From JBFLYN01 sp040756655 (GTDB taxonomy: Bacteria; Bacillota; Sulfobacillia; UBA8153), in NCBI GenBank assembly GCA_040756655.1, contig JBFLYN010000017.1:1-60902 (forward strand): 60,902 nucleotides of DNA, read 5' to 3'. Position 1 is the first letter of the stretch. Each line of letters begins with the position of its first letter. Shown here in pieces: positions 52,126-60,648 of the stretch. The notes under the pieces are model-generated. The model saw only the letters and a list, made by a program, of their open reading frames with translations. It was not told where the DNA came from and searched no databases. The translations under genes were made by a program, and so were the position numbers.

Positions 52126-53232
52126 TCATGATGGCGGAGTTGGCACACATTCGGCACACAAGGCTTGACCACTTGACTTGGACCATTTTCTACCCGTTAC
52201 CCTCTCCCAGGCAGCACTTGCATCCCTGGCAAAAGAGCGCCATTCAGAATATATCCACTTTTCTTTTTCTTCATTCCATGCCTTCATAATCTGCTTCCAG
52301 GTGCCGTCAGGGTGCTTGGCCAGGAATACGGCTAAGGCCAGATGCTTATCACTCATCGGTTTATCCCGGCCAGCGAAGACATGTTTTCTCACCTTAGCGT
52401 AGAGGCTGGCTACCTCCTGGGAGGAGAGGCGCGGATCGAGATCAAGTTGAATGCGTGATGGGCTGCTACTGTGCCAAACGATGCGGCCCCGGCCTTTGGC
52501 CGGTAAAGGTATCGGGCCAGACAAAACGAAGGCCACAGCCTGGGCCTCCTGCCACCAGGTGAAAGTCTTTGTCAAGCGCTTAGCGATGAACTTCAAGCGA
52601 TAAAGAATGCCACCCCTGCGGATGGGTATGGCGCGGCTAGCTTGTTCTTCAGCTGGTGGCGGGGGATAAAGCAGCATTTCGAATTCCTCTCCTACTGGGT
52701 ACCAGGTGGCCTTGTCTGCCGCCACCTCCTCTAGGGACTTTATCCAATCCAAGGTATGGCCACGAGAAAAGTTTACATCCACCCCCGGCGGTAGCGGGAC
52801 CCGGACCCAGCTGGTGGCTTCGCCTTCTTCCTTGGCTTTGGCCTCCACCCAAGCGGGGACTTCCTCCAAGGGCATAAGCTGGCCTGCCAGGGCCTCTTCC
52901 CGGAAAGCCACGACCTCCGGCATCCTGCTGGCTTCGATGGCAGCAATTTCTGCCAAAGCCAGGTGACGCCTGTCTGGGGGTATCTCGCACTCTTTAACTG
53001 GCTTGGCGGTGGTTTTTGTCTGCGGGGAACGGGCCTTGAGCCCCCAATATCTCCGATATCTTTCTACTAATACGTTAAAAGCATCGCCATGACCATCAAG
53101 CACTTCCTGGACGTAGTTATCATCTACCAAGAGCTCCCAAATGTCGTCCAGGACCTCCCGACCAATTTTCCCGGCCAGCAGGCGGCGGACATCTTCTTCC
53201 GTGGCGAGATGCCTTGTGGTTTTAGGTGGCAT
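52126..53232 (-). CDS. Uncharacterised protein of the integrated element
   Basis: 368 residues from ATG 53232, with GGAGGTG upstream. Starts with MPPKTTRHLATEEDVRRLLAGKIG; no membrane segment, no motif I recognise. The C-terminus (MSDKHLALAVFLAKHPDGTWKQIMKAWNEEKEKWIYSE) looks like a helix-turn-helix-type DNA-contact region with aromatic residues. Transcribed away from the regulator genes from a near-consensus promoter. May be a cargo or defence-type gene. The paired GGCACAC motif lies within its 3' end. Confidence 0.75.
   Translation of the reverse strand: MPPKTTRHLATEEDVRRLLAGKIGREVLDDIWELLVDDNYVQEVLDGHGDAFNVLVERYRRYWGLKARSPQTKTTAKPVKECEIPPDRRHLALAEIAAIEASRMPEVVAFREEALAGQLMPLEEVPAWVEAKAKEEGEATSWVRVPLPPGVDVNFSRGHTLDWIKSLEEVAADKATWYPVGEEFEMLLYPPPPAEEQASRAIPIRRGGILYRLKFIAKRLTKTFTWWQEAQAVAFVLSGPIPLPAKGRGRIVWHSSSPSRIQLDLDPRLSSQEVASLYAKVRKHVFAGRDKPMSDKHLALAVFLAKHPDGTWKQIMKAWNEEKEKWIYSEWRSFARDASAAWERVTGRKWSKSSGQALCAECVPTPPS
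52140..52161. promoter_or_regulatory. Paired GGCACAC motif near left end
   Basis: TTGGCACACATTCGGCACACAA-like pair (two GGCACAC units, 12 bases apart). The same pair occurs at 60552-60573 near the right end and inverted at 59351-59369. Likely arm-type sites for the integrase. Confidence 0.6.
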
Positions 53233-53250
53233 GTTAACACCTCCGTTGCA

Positions 53251-53279
53251 ATGATACCCTATAATGAAACTGTAGTCAA
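53251..53279 (-). promoter_or_regulatory. Promoter of the leftward element gene
   Basis: Minus-strand TTGACT (53274-53279) and TATCAT (53251-53256) with a 17-base spacer. A plus-strand TATAAT (53260-53265) for the XRE gene lies inside this spacer, so the two promoters overlap back to back. Confidence 0.8.
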
Positions 53280-53294
53280 GAAGGAGGTGGCAAG

Positions 53295-53531
53295 ATGTTG
53301 CAGCTAAGGATCGAACGGCAACGGCGAGGCTGGAGCTTGGCAAAGCTTTGCGCGAGGACCGGTGGCATTGACCCGGCGGTCCTCTCCCGGATTGAGCGGG
53401 CTGTCTGGCCCGCCGGACCGAGCTGGCGGCGACGGATCGCCGAGGCCTTCGGGATGTCCGAAGAAGCGTTGTTCAAGCCCGTTGTGGAGGGGGAGGGGGA
53501 GCAATGCACCTGCTCACAATTCAAGAAGTAG
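53295..53531 (+). CDS. XRE-family helix-turn-helix regulator
   Basis: 78 residues from ATG 53295, directly after AAGGAGGTGG. The Cro/C1-type fold is plain (LRIERQRRGWSLAKLCARTGGIDPAVLSRIER ... AEAFGMSEEALF). It faces the leftward gene across a 60-base divergent promoter region, the classic position of a lysogeny-type switch repressor. The next gene starts inside its 3' end. Confidence 0.88.
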   Translation: MLQLRIERQRRGWSLAKLCARTGGIDPAVLSRIERAVWPAGPSWRRRIAEAFGMSEEALFKPVVEGEGEQCTCSQFKK

Positions 53532-53701
53532 CAGAAATCCTGCGTGTGACCAATTCGCGCGCGTACGAGATGGCCCGAACGGGTTTGCTGCCCGGTGTAG
53601 TACGGCTAGGGCGACAAATCAGAGTCAACAAAGTAGCACTGGATGAGTTTATCCGCAACGGAGGGCAGGCGCTGCCCGGTGGCTGGAAGTGGGAGGCGTG
53701 A
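53504..53701 (+). CDS. Excisionase-family DNA-binding protein
   Basis: 65 residues. LLTIQEVAEILRVTNSRAYEMARTGLLPGVVRLGRQIRVNKVALDEFI is the MerR-like winged helix of the excisionase (Xis) family. ATG 53504 overlaps the XRE gene by 28 bases behind GGAGGGGGAG. It likely directs the integrase to excise, or works as an early regulator. Confidence 0.88.
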   Translation: MHLLTIQEVAEILRVTNSRAYEMARTGLLPGVVRLGRQIRVNKVALDEFIRNGGQALPGGWKWEA

Positions 53702-53763
53702 TACAAAGGGAAGACCCCGGCGGCTGGGCGGCGGGCCGGGGCGACGGGGAGAGATGATGCTCC

Positions 53764-53973
53764 ATGCACATTTTACCACATCCGACCTACTTTTTAAATC
53801 CGCTTTTAGTGGGGGAGCGCAAAAAAGCACTCACTGAATTCGATGCGATCCGAAAATCGAATCCTGGCAGCTTTTCCAACCTCTACGTCTTCTGGTACAG
53901 GCAAACCAGAATACCGGCGGTGCGGGCGGCGCTGGATGAGTATTTTAAGGCGGTGATCGCTGGTGACCGTTGA
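53764..53973 (+). CDS. Small unknown protein before the primase
   Basis: 69 residues from ATG 53764; the best segments are KKALTEFDAIRKSNPGSFSNLYVFWYRQTRIPAVRAALDEYF. The gene ends 11 bases inside the primase gene, as usual for coupled phage genes. No family recognised. Confidence 0.5.
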   Translation: MHILPHPTYFLNPLLVGERKKALTEFDAIRKSNPGSFSNLYVFWYRQTRIPAVRAALDEYFKAVIAGDR

Positions 53974-56398
53974 AAAATTTCTTGCGCTGCTAAAAAACGT
54001 GAAACGGTCCGGTAACGGCTGGACAGCGCTATGCCCGGCGCATGAAGATGCCAGATGCAGTTTGAGCATAGGGCGCGGCAGCGGCAAAATTCTTGTCCAT
54101 TGTCATGCTGGCTGTTCAGCTGATGATATTTGCGCGGCGCTGGGGCTGGGGCTGGGGGACCTGTTTGAAGACAAGCGGCAAGACGGCGGCCAAGTCGTAG
54201 CAACCTATAACTACCGCGGTGAAAGCGGAAAACTGATTTTCCAGGTGTGCCGGACTGCTGACAAGCGATTTTTCCAGCGGCGGCCCGATGGTAACGGCGG
54301 CTGGATCAATGGCCTGGGCAACGTGAAGCCCGTTTTATATCGTCTACCGGAACTACTGCAGGCCGTCCAGCGCGGCGAAGTGGCGTATGTCCCGGAAGGA
54401 GAAAAAGACTGTGATAACTTAACCCGGCTGGGGCTGGCGGCGACGACCAACCCCATGGGCGCGGGAAAGTGGCGGGAACACTATAGCGAATGGCTGAAGG
54501 GTGCAAATGTGGTGGTCCTGCCGGACAACGACGAACCCGGCATAAAACATGCAAAGCAGGTGGCCCGGTCGCTGCACGGCAAGGCGGCCAGCGTGAGGGT
54601 GCTGGAGTTGCCGGGCCTGCCGAGCAAGGGCGACGTGAGCGACTGGCTGGCGGCTGGCGGGACCAAAGACGGATTGTTGCGGCTGGCGGCTGCAGCGCCA
54701 GAGTGGAGACCGACGGAATCGGATCAAGTCAAGTCTAAAAATGCCACGGTCGACGAGCACGGGCACGACTACCGGCCAACCGACTACGGCAACGCCGAAC
54801 GACTTGTCGCTGCACACGGGCAGGATATCAAGTACTGCTGGCCCTGGCGGAAATGGTATATTTGGACCGGTGCGCGGTGGCTGGAGGACACCCGTGGTGA
54901 GGTACTGCGGCGGGCCAAGCAGATAATCCGCAATATGTACGGCGAAGCAACGCAAATTGACGACGACCGCGAGCGGCGGGAATTCCTGAAATTCGTCCTG
55001 CGGTCCGAGCAGAAAGATAGACTGAAAGCTGCTGTTGAGCTGGCGGCCAGCGAAACCGGAATTCCAGTGCTACCGAACGAATTCGACGCGGACCCCTGGC
55101 TGCTGAACTGCGCCAATGGGACACTGGACCTGCGGACCGGCGACCTGCGGCCGCATAGAAGACAGGACATGCTGACGAAGCAAGCGCCAGTTGCTTTTGA
55201 TCCTGATGCAAAGTGTCCCCGATGGCAGCAGTTTCTGAATGAGATTATGGACGGAAACGACAACCTAGTGCGTTTCCTCCAGCGGGCGGCTGGCCTGAGT
55301 TTGACCGGAGACACTTCGGAACACCTGCTTCTCGTTCTACATGGCAGCGGCCGAAACGGCAAGAGTACCTTCCTAAATACGCTCCTGTCAGTTATTGGTG
55401 ATTACGGCATGACTACTGCGCCCGACCTGCTGCTGGCCAAATACAGCGACCGCCACCCGACCGAACTGGCCGACCTGTTCGGCAAGCGCTTCGTGACTGC
55501 CATTGAGAGCGGTGAAGGTAGGCGTTTCAACGAACCCCTGCTCAAGCAGTTGACCGGCGGCGATCCGGTGAAAGCGCGACGCATGCGGGAAGACTTCTGG
55601 CAATTCAACCCAACTCACAAGTTGTGGCTGGCGACAAACCATAAGCCGCAGGTCCGCGGGACCGACCTTGCAATATGGAGCCGAATTAAGTTGATTCCTT
55701 TCGCTGTACAATTTCCAGATGGGGACCCGCGGCAGGACAAACAACTGCCGGCAAAATTGCGCGAGGAACTGCCGGGCATCCTGCGCTGGGCCGTCGAGGG
55801 CTGCCTGGCCTGGCAGCGTGAGGGACTGGGAGTGCCAGACGAAGTGCGGACCGCGACCGAAAGCTACCGGCAGGACCAGGATGTGCTGGCCGCTTTTCTA
55901 GCCGAGTGCTGCATGGTAAACCCCCTGGCCAAGGTGCCAGCCAAAGACCTGTACCAGTGTTACTTGCAATGGTGCGACGAAAACGGCGAGCGAGCAACGA
56001 CGCAGAGAGATTTCGGCATGCGCTTGACAGAACGAGGCTTTGAGCGTTACCGCGGCGGGAAAAAAGGCAGTATTGTGTGGCGAGGCATTGGGATACTGAA
56101 CGAACTGAACGATACTGAACCTGATTTCCGTATAAACAGAGCTGTTGTTTCTCATGTAGCGCTTAACCGGAAAATTGGTTCAGTTGGTTCAGTAACTTCA
56201 GTAGGTACTTCAGAAGCAGCAGCGACTGCCGAGAGTGAACCCGGCTTGAGCCCGTGCGTGCGTTGTGGGGCGCCGGTCGATGCAGTGGACGACGGCCGCG
56301 GCGGGGTGGTGCTTTTGGAAGCCGACTTGACAAATGTTCATCGGTGCAGGACGGGAGGGGGTATGCCTGGTAAAAACTTTCCAACCTGTCGGAACTAA
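53963..56398 (+). CDS. P4/D5-type primase-helicase
   Basis: 811 residues from GTG 53963. Order: CHC2-like zinc motif (CPAHEDARC ... CHAGC), TOPRIM (PEGEKDCDNL, VVLPDNDEPG), D5_N region (NEFDADPWLLNCANGTLDL), then superfamily 3 helicase with Walker A HGSGRNGKSTF and IESGEGRRFNE. The C-terminus has a winged-helix stretch and a CVRCGAPV zinc-knuckle. It starts replication of the excised element, as in P4 and in many satellites. Full length. Confidence 0.93.
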   Translation: MTVEKFLALLKNVKRSGNGWTALCPAHEDARCSLSIGRGSGKILVHCHAGCSADDICAALGLGLGDLFEDKRQDGGQVVATYNYRGESGKLIFQVCRTADKRFFQRRPDGNGGWINGLGNVKPVLYRLPELLQAVQRGEVAYVPEGEKDCDNLTRLGLAATTNPMGAGKWREHYSEWLKGANVVVLPDNDEPGIKHAKQVARSLHGKAASVRVLELPGLPSKGDVSDWLAAGGTKDGLLRLAAAAPEWRPTESDQVKSKNATVDEHGHDYRPTDYGNAERLVAAHGQDIKYCWPWRKWYIWTGARWLEDTRGEVLRRAKQIIRNMYGEATQIDDDRERREFLKFVLRSEQKDRLKAAVELAASETGIPVLPNEFDADPWLLNCANGTLDLRTGDLRPHRRQDMLTKQAPVAFDPDAKCPRWQQFLNEIMDGNDNLVRFLQRAAGLSLTGDTSEHLLLVLHGSGRNGKSTFLNTLLSVIGDYGMTTAPDLLLAKYSDRHPTELADLFGKRFVTAIESGEGRRFNEPLLKQLTGGDPVKARRMREDFWQFNPTHKLWLATNHKPQVRGTDLAIWSRIKLIPFAVQFPDGDPRQDKQLPAKLREELPGILRWAVEGCLAWQREGLGVPDEVRTATESYRQDQDVLAAFLAECCMVNPLAKVPAKDLYQCYLQWCDENGERATTQRDFGMRLTERGFERYRGGKKGSIVWRGIGILNELNDTEPDFRINRAVVSHVALNRKIGSVGSVTSVGTSEAAATAESEPGLSPCVRCGAPVDAVDDGRGGVVLLEADLTNVHRCRTGGGMPGKNFPTCRN

Positions 56399-56462
56399 GC
56401 GGTGCGTCAGCCAAACGCAAGCGCCGTCAAGTTTTGAAAATTCATTTTTGGAGGTGGCGAAT

Positions 56463-56930
56463 GTGGGACGCAGAGGACCGTTACCGGAAAGGAAGGCGTT
56501 GAAAGCACTCAAGGGGACTGCACGGGCGGATCGGGAGAAAGACCATCCACAGCCAACACCGATCAAACCCGCACCCCCGGCGCACCTGGACGAGGTGGCG
56601 CGCGCGAAGTGGGCGGAGCTTGCCGATGAGATGGAAAAGCAGAACCTGCTAACCCGGCTGGACGGCGCGACTTTCGCAGCGTACTGCCAGGCTTATGCGC
56701 ATTGGGTGCAGTGTGAAAGGGTGGTCCAGGAGCACGGCCGGACCTACACGACCCCTAACGGGCAAATAAAGGCGCGGCCGGAATTCACAGCAGCGAGGCA
56801 ATGGCTAGCCCTGTTGCAGCAGTATTCAAAAGAATTAGGGCTTTCCCCGACCTCCCGGCTGCGGATGGACCTGCCCAAAGACAACGAACCGGATGAAATG
56901 GATGCCCTTTTAAAGCTTTGGCAGACATGA
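56463..56930 (+). CDS. P27-family small terminase subunit
   Basis: 155 residues from GTG 56463 (GGAGG at 56450-56454). GRRGPLPERKALKALKGTARA, PPAHLDEVARAKWAELADEM and FAAYCQAYAHWVQCERVVQEHG followed by LGLSPTSRLRMDL are the phage terminase small subunit P27 pattern. It recognises DNA for packaging. The expected large subunit is absent downstream, so the ATPase motor would have to come from a helper phage. Confidence 0.9.
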   Translation: MGRRGPLPERKALKALKGTARADREKDHPQPTPIKPAPPAHLDEVARAKWAELADEMEKQNLLTRLDGATFAAYCQAYAHWVQCERVVQEHGRTYTTPNGQIKARPEFTAARQWLALLQQYSKELGLSPTSRLRMDLPKDNEPDEMDALLKLWQT

Positions 56931-57019
56931 GGAGAGGGATGGGGGCCTGCTGGGGGCGCCCGCCCTGGAAGAATGGGAAACCATTTTGGAGCGGATTGAC
57001 GGGGAGGAGGAGGCGGACG

Positions 57020-57427
57020 ATGCTGACAATTGACCTGGGCGCCTTCAAGCCCGGTGCGATTTACCAACTTCGACGCATGTTCGAGGCTTACGGCGCCGCG
57101 CCGTTCAGGGAACCAGTTAGGCAAACTTTTGACGCCCTGGCCGGTATCTTCGACGGTGAAGCCATGCGACGGCTGTCGGCGCCTGGTGCGCCGGGCGGCC
57201 GGCTGGAGATTGGACTCCCAATGTGGCTAGACTGCACCGAAGTTGAGATGCGGACCCTGCGGGCGTGGTTCGTCGAATGGCGAAATGGCTTCGCTGAATT
57301 GGATCCGGTGGTGGCGGGCCTGTTCGACGACCTGGCCGGGCTGATGGCTGATGCGCTGCGGCAGCGGGCGAGCACGGCGCGGGATCTGGCGCATGTATTT
57401 TGGAGGGAGGAAGCAGGTAATGTTTAA
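57020..57427 (+). CDS. Unknown 135-aa protein of the element
   Basis: ATG 57020 has GGAGGAGG upstream. An upstream in-frame start at 56927 overlapping terS exists, but that part is Arg/Trp-rich and unlikely. The sequence (LGAFKPGAIYQLRRMFEAYG, RTLRAWFVEWRNGFAELDP) is regular. No family recognised. It occupies the place where a large terminase would normally lie. Confidence 0.55.
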   Translation: MLTIDLGAFKPGAIYQLRRMFEAYGAAPFREPVRQTFDALAGIFDGEAMRRLSAPGAPGGRLEIGLPMWLDCTEVEMRTLRAWFVEWRNGFAELDPVVAGLFDDLAGLMADALRQRASTARDLAHVFWREEAGNV

Positions 57428-57641
57428 GACCGGATGCGGCCCGAAGGCCGACACACTCTACGCCCTGTACCACAAGAGGGCGCTGGAGCTCCGGAAGCTG
57501 GCCCGAGACTGGACGACTGAGGAAGAAGCGGATCTAGTGCAGCTGCAGATTTTGCTGCTGGATGAACTGGAAGCCCACTTCCGGCGCGAAGACAGAAAGC
57601 AGAAACGCCTGGCCAGGGGCGGGACCTGGGCCGAAAGTTGA
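57420..57641 (+). CDS. Unknown 73-aa helical protein
   Basis: ATG 57420 overlaps the previous gene by 8 bases, GGAGGGAGG upstream. Strongly helical (LYHKRALELRKLARDWTTEEEADLVQLQILLLDELEAHFRREDRK), coiled-coil-like. Could be a small head-assembly or regulatory protein. Function unknown. Confidence 0.55.
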   Translation: MFKTGCGPKADTLYALYHKRALELRKLARDWTTEEEADLVQLQILLLDELEAHFRREDRKQKRLARGGTWAES

Positions 57642-57666
57642 CACCACGGGTGTTAAGTGGTAAAAT
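57638..57666 (+). promoter_or_regulatory. Promoter for the capsid transcript
   Basis: TTGACA (57638-57643) and TAAAAT (57661-57666), 17-base spacer. CCAC and GTGG form a dyad inside the spacer. It would start a leader of about 190 bases before the capsid gene. Confidence 0.78.
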
Positions 57667-57710
57667 ATTACTAGCGGGGGAGCGTTGGAGCGAGCCGCGT
57701 GACAATTGAA

Positions 57711-57830
57711 TTTTGCGACTGGCGCGACCGTTGGAGGCCGCCGGGAGCAGTGCTGAAGGTTTTGCGACTTGCTGTTAGCCGTTGGAGGTTAGAGCAGCGC
57801 GGGGCGTTTAGCAGTGCTTCTGGCGGCCTC
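57711..57830 (+). repeat. Tandem repeat leader ahead of capsid gene
   Basis: TTTTGCGACT occurs at 57711-57720 and 57760-57769, CCGTTGGAGG at 57728-57737 and 57779-57788, and GCAGTGCT at about 57747 and 57811, making two imperfect units about 50 bases apart. GAGGCCGCC (57734-57742) can pair with GGCGGCCTC (57822-57830). No coding frame is needed here, so it is probably a structured RNA or protein-binding leader. Confidence 0.65.
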
Positions 57831-57862
57831 TTTGCTTGGACCAAATCAAAGAGGTGAGTTAG

Positions 57863-59191
57863 ATGGACAGCATTCAATTGAGACAGGAGCGGGCAAAGGC
57901 CATCGAAATGGCGAGGCTGCTGGTAGACCGGGCCGAGGTCGAAAAGCGCGACCTGGATAAGACGGAACAACGAGAATTCGAGCGTTTCCTTGCCAAGGCT
58001 GACGCGCTGGCGGATTTGATTGCTGGGACCGAAGGAAACCCGGCAGAAAAGAAACAGTGGGAGGAAGCGCGGGGGCGCGGGCTGGCGGCGGTTGAGGGTT
58101 TCTTGAAGCAGAGCCTAGGCACCGTGGCGGCCAAACGCGACCAACCCGGCGACTTCGATGGCGGCGCGGGGCTTAGGGCCCTGGACGGCCGGGAGGTCCG
58201 CATGCTAGGGCCGGAGCAGCGGCTGTTCAGCGGCGGCGGGGCTCCGTCCCTGGGGAAGATGTTGCGGGGCCTGGTGACCGGCAACTGGCGAGGGGCTGAA
58301 GAGGAAAAACGCGCGCTGCAGGGTGCGACGGACAGTTTGGGCGGCTTCCTCGTGCCGGATCCACTTTCCAGGAGGGTAATCGACCTGGCCAGGGCCAAAG
58401 CGCGGGTAATCGAAGCCGGTGCGCTGACGGTCCCAATGGAGAGCGCCAGTTTGAAATTCGCGCGTGTCACCAGCGACCCGATCCCGGGATGGCGAGTTGA
58501 AAATCAGCCGATACCTGCCAGTGGTCCCACATTCGGCTTGTTGGAGTTAAACGCGCGTACGCTAGGCTGTTTGGTTAAGTCCAGCGTGGAAATCATCGAG
58601 GATGGCATTAACATGCCAGACCTGGTTGAAAGCGTGCTTGCGCAGGCGCTGGCACTGGAGCTGGATCGGGCAGCACTTTTTGGCAATGGCACGGTGGAGC
58701 CTCTAGGCCTCCGGAACTGGCCCGGTGCCCAAGTAATCGACCTGGGGCCCAATGGCGCACCAATAACGGATCATAAACGTTTCAGCGAGGCAGTGCAGCG
58801 AATCCTTGAAAAGAACGGGCCAGACGCAGGCTTAGCCGCGATCTACGCACCGAGGACTGCGGGGAGCATTGACCGTTTTGCTGACTCGACCGGGCAGCCA
58901 TTGCAAGCCCCGGAATCATTCGCTAGGCTGCGGAAGCTGCCCACAAGCCAGGTGCCGATCAACTTAACCAAAGGCACTGCTACCAATGCCAGTGTTGCAT
59001 TTGTCGGTGATTTCCGGCAGCTGATGATCGGCATGAGGACGCAACTGGCCTTGGAAGTGTCCAGGCAGGCGGCTGACGGCACGAGCAGCGCATTCCGCGA
59101 CCTGCAGATCTGGATCCGGGGCTACCTGCGAGCCGATGTCGCAGTATCCAAGCCGGAACATTTTGTTGTCATCGACGGGATCACCCCTTGA
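57863..59191 (+). CDS. HK97-family major capsid protein
   Basis: 442 residues. The first 100 residues are a charged coiled coil (the scaffold-like delta domain), then DSLGGFLVPDPLSRRVIDLARAKARVIEAGA, LNARTLGCLVKSSVEIIEDG, ALALELDRAALFGNG and FGDFRQLMIGM-type sequence (VGDFRQLMIGM) of the HK97 fold. The delta domain is normally cut by a head protease, and none is encoded here. ATG 57863 behind AGAGGTGAG. A strong terminator follows. Confidence 0.93.
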   Translation: MDSIQLRQERAKAIEMARLLVDRAEVEKRDLDKTEQREFERFLAKADALADLIAGTEGNPAEKKQWEEARGRGLAAVEGFLKQSLGTVAAKRDQPGDFDGGAGLRALDGREVRMLGPEQRLFSGGGAPSLGKMLRGLVTGNWRGAEEEKRALQGATDSLGGFLVPDPLSRRVIDLARAKARVIEAGALTVPMESASLKFARVTSDPIPGWRVENQPIPASGPTFGLLELNARTLGCLVKSSVEIIEDGINMPDLVESVLAQALALELDRAALFGNGTVEPLGLRNWPGAQVIDLGPNGAPITDHKRFSEAVQRILEKNGPDAGLAAIYAPRTAGSIDRFADSTGQPLQAPESFARLRKLPTSQVPINLTKGTATNASVAFVGDFRQLMIGMRTQLALEVSRQAADGTSSAFRDLQIWIRGYLRADVAVSKPEHFVVIDGITP

Positions 59192-59221
59192 GGTGATTTT
59201 GTCCATACATCCTCCTTCCTA

Positions 59222-59248
59222 GCCAGGCTTCGGCCTGGCGTTTTTTTT
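59222..59248 (+). terminator. Strong terminator after capsid gene
   Basis: GCCAGGC, TTCG tetraloop, GCCTGGC and eight T's (59222-59248). Confidence 0.95.
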
Positions 59249-59350
59249 GCAATGCTTCCCTGTGCGCTGGGGCGGTGGCGCAAGAGCACTTGAGATACTG
59301 ACAAGTAACAAATATTTTCATACCTGGGTTACCAGGGTATTTTTTTCTTA

Positions 59351-59388
59351 GTGTGCCCATTGTGTGCGGAGTTACATTGAGATACAAT
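59351..59388 (+). promoter_or_regulatory. Integrase promoter overlapping an inverted GGCACAC pair
   Basis: TTGTGT (59360-59365) and TACAAT (59383-59388) are 17 bases apart. The -35 lies inside GTGTGCCCATTGTGTGCGG (59351-59369), the inverted form of the paired motif near both ends. Binding there would block transcription of the integrase. Confidence 0.65.
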
Positions 59389-59417
59389 GAAGATAACACC
59401 AGGAGGGAGGTTTTGCT

Positions 59418-60548
59418 ATGGCTGGACAGCTAATCCAAAGAGGAGAAAGAACGTGGCTGGTTCGTGTTTACCTGGGCCGGGACGCGGAGGGTAAACGTAA
59501 GTATCACAACAAGACCATCCACGGCACAAAGAAAGATGCCCAGAAGTATTTAAACAAGGTCCTGCTGGAGCGGGACACAACCGGCTTTACAGAGCCGTCT
59601 AAGGAGCTTCTTTCTTTCTACCTGGAGCGGTGGCTGAACACGGTGGCAAAGCCGAGGGTGTCGGCCAGGACTTTTCAGAGCTACAAAGAGATCGCTTCCG
59701 CATACCTGAAAGAGATCGGAGATACACCCATTTCTAAGTTAAAACCGGCGGACATTCAGGCACATTATAATTCCCTTTTGGACCGGGGACTTTCTCCCAG
59801 GACGGTGCGCTATGCCCATGCCGTTCTGCGGAGCGCGTTAAGCCAGGGCGTTAAATGGAACCTCCTCTACCGGAACCCCTGCGACCTGGTGGACCTGCCG
59901 AAGCAGCAGAAACGGGACATAACGGTGCTTGCTCCGAAGCAGGCGCAGGCGTTCATGGAAGCAGTGGTTTACTCACCCTGGAAGGCGTTCTTCTCCCTGT
60001 TGTTGGCAAGCGGTATGCGGCCGGGTGAGGCGTTAGGCTTGAAGTGGACCGATATTGACTTCGAGCGCGGCCGTGTCCACGTCCAGCGGGCGCTTTCACG
60101 GACCAAAGACGGCTGGCGGCTGGACGAGCCGAAGACGGCCAGGAGCCGGCGGGTGATCCCTTTGCCGTTGCCGGTGCTGCAGGACTTGCGCGACCACAAA
60201 CGCCAGCAGGCGGCGGCCAGGCTGAAGAACCCGAACTACCAGGACCATGGCCTTGTGTTTGCCAACGAGGACGGGACCCCTGCGGATCCCTGGAATATAG
60301 TTAAGCGGCACTTCAAGCCCTTGCTCAAGAATGCTGGCTTGCCAGACATTCGGCTTTACGACCTGCGCCACACCTGCGCGACTTTGCTTCTGGTGGCTGG
60401 CGAGAACCCGAAAATAGTTAGTGAGCGGCTAGGTCATGCTTCCGTTACCATGACCCTGGACACCTATTCCCATGTGTTGCCCGACATGCAGGAAAATGCG
60501 ACAGCGAAGCTGGAGGTGATGCTTTTTAATGGCCGGAACACACCCTGA
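59418..60548 (+). CDS. Tyrosine recombinase integrase
   Basis: 376 residues. An N-terminal arm-binding domain (RTWLVRVYLGRDAEGKRKYHNKTIHGTK), a SAM-like core-binding domain, then the catalytic domain: Arg in SGMRPGEALGLKW, Lys in TARSRRVIPL region, HxxR in LYDLRHTCATLLL, His in LGHASVTMTLDTYSHV, with the nucleophile Tyr in DTYSH. Intact. It sits 100 bases from attR, as integrases usually do. ATG 59418 behind GGAGGGAGG. Confidence 0.95.
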   Translation: MAGQLIQRGERTWLVRVYLGRDAEGKRKYHNKTIHGTKKDAQKYLNKVLLERDTTGFTEPSKELLSFYLERWLNTVAKPRVSARTFQSYKEIASAYLKEIGDTPISKLKPADIQAHYNSLLDRGLSPRTVRYAHAVLRSALSQGVKWNLLYRNPCDLVDLPKQQKRDITVLAPKQAQAFMEAVVYSPWKAFFSLLLASGMRPGEALGLKWTDIDFERGRVHVQRALSRTKDGWRLDEPKTARSRRVIPLPLPVLQDLRDHKRQQAAARLKNPNYQDHGLVFANEDGTPADPWNIVKRHFKPLLKNAGLPDIRLYDLRHTCATLLLVAGENPKIVSERLGHASVTMTLDTYSHVLPDMQENATAKLEVMLFNGRNTP

Positions 60549-60551
60549 AAT

Positions 60552-60573
60552 TTGGCACACTATGGGCACACAA
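60552..60573. promoter_or_regulatory. Paired GGCACAC motif near right end
   Basis: TTGGCACAC then GGGCACACAA directly after the integrase stop, in the same orientation as 52140-52161. Likely arm-type integrase sites. Confidence 0.6.
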
Positions 60574-60648
60574 CAACCGGGGCCGCAAGAGCCGCAAACC
60601 CTTGTTTACCTGGTAGAGGAGTGCGGGAATGAAGACGGCGACTACTGA

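Noticed and set aside
56927..57019. N-terminal extension of the gene at 57020, or an acidic frame reading EEWETILERIDGEEEADDADN
   Set aside because: The in-frame extension is Arg/Trp-rich; the acidic frame looks more natural but has no ATG, GTG or TTG start. It could be a relic of another small gene.
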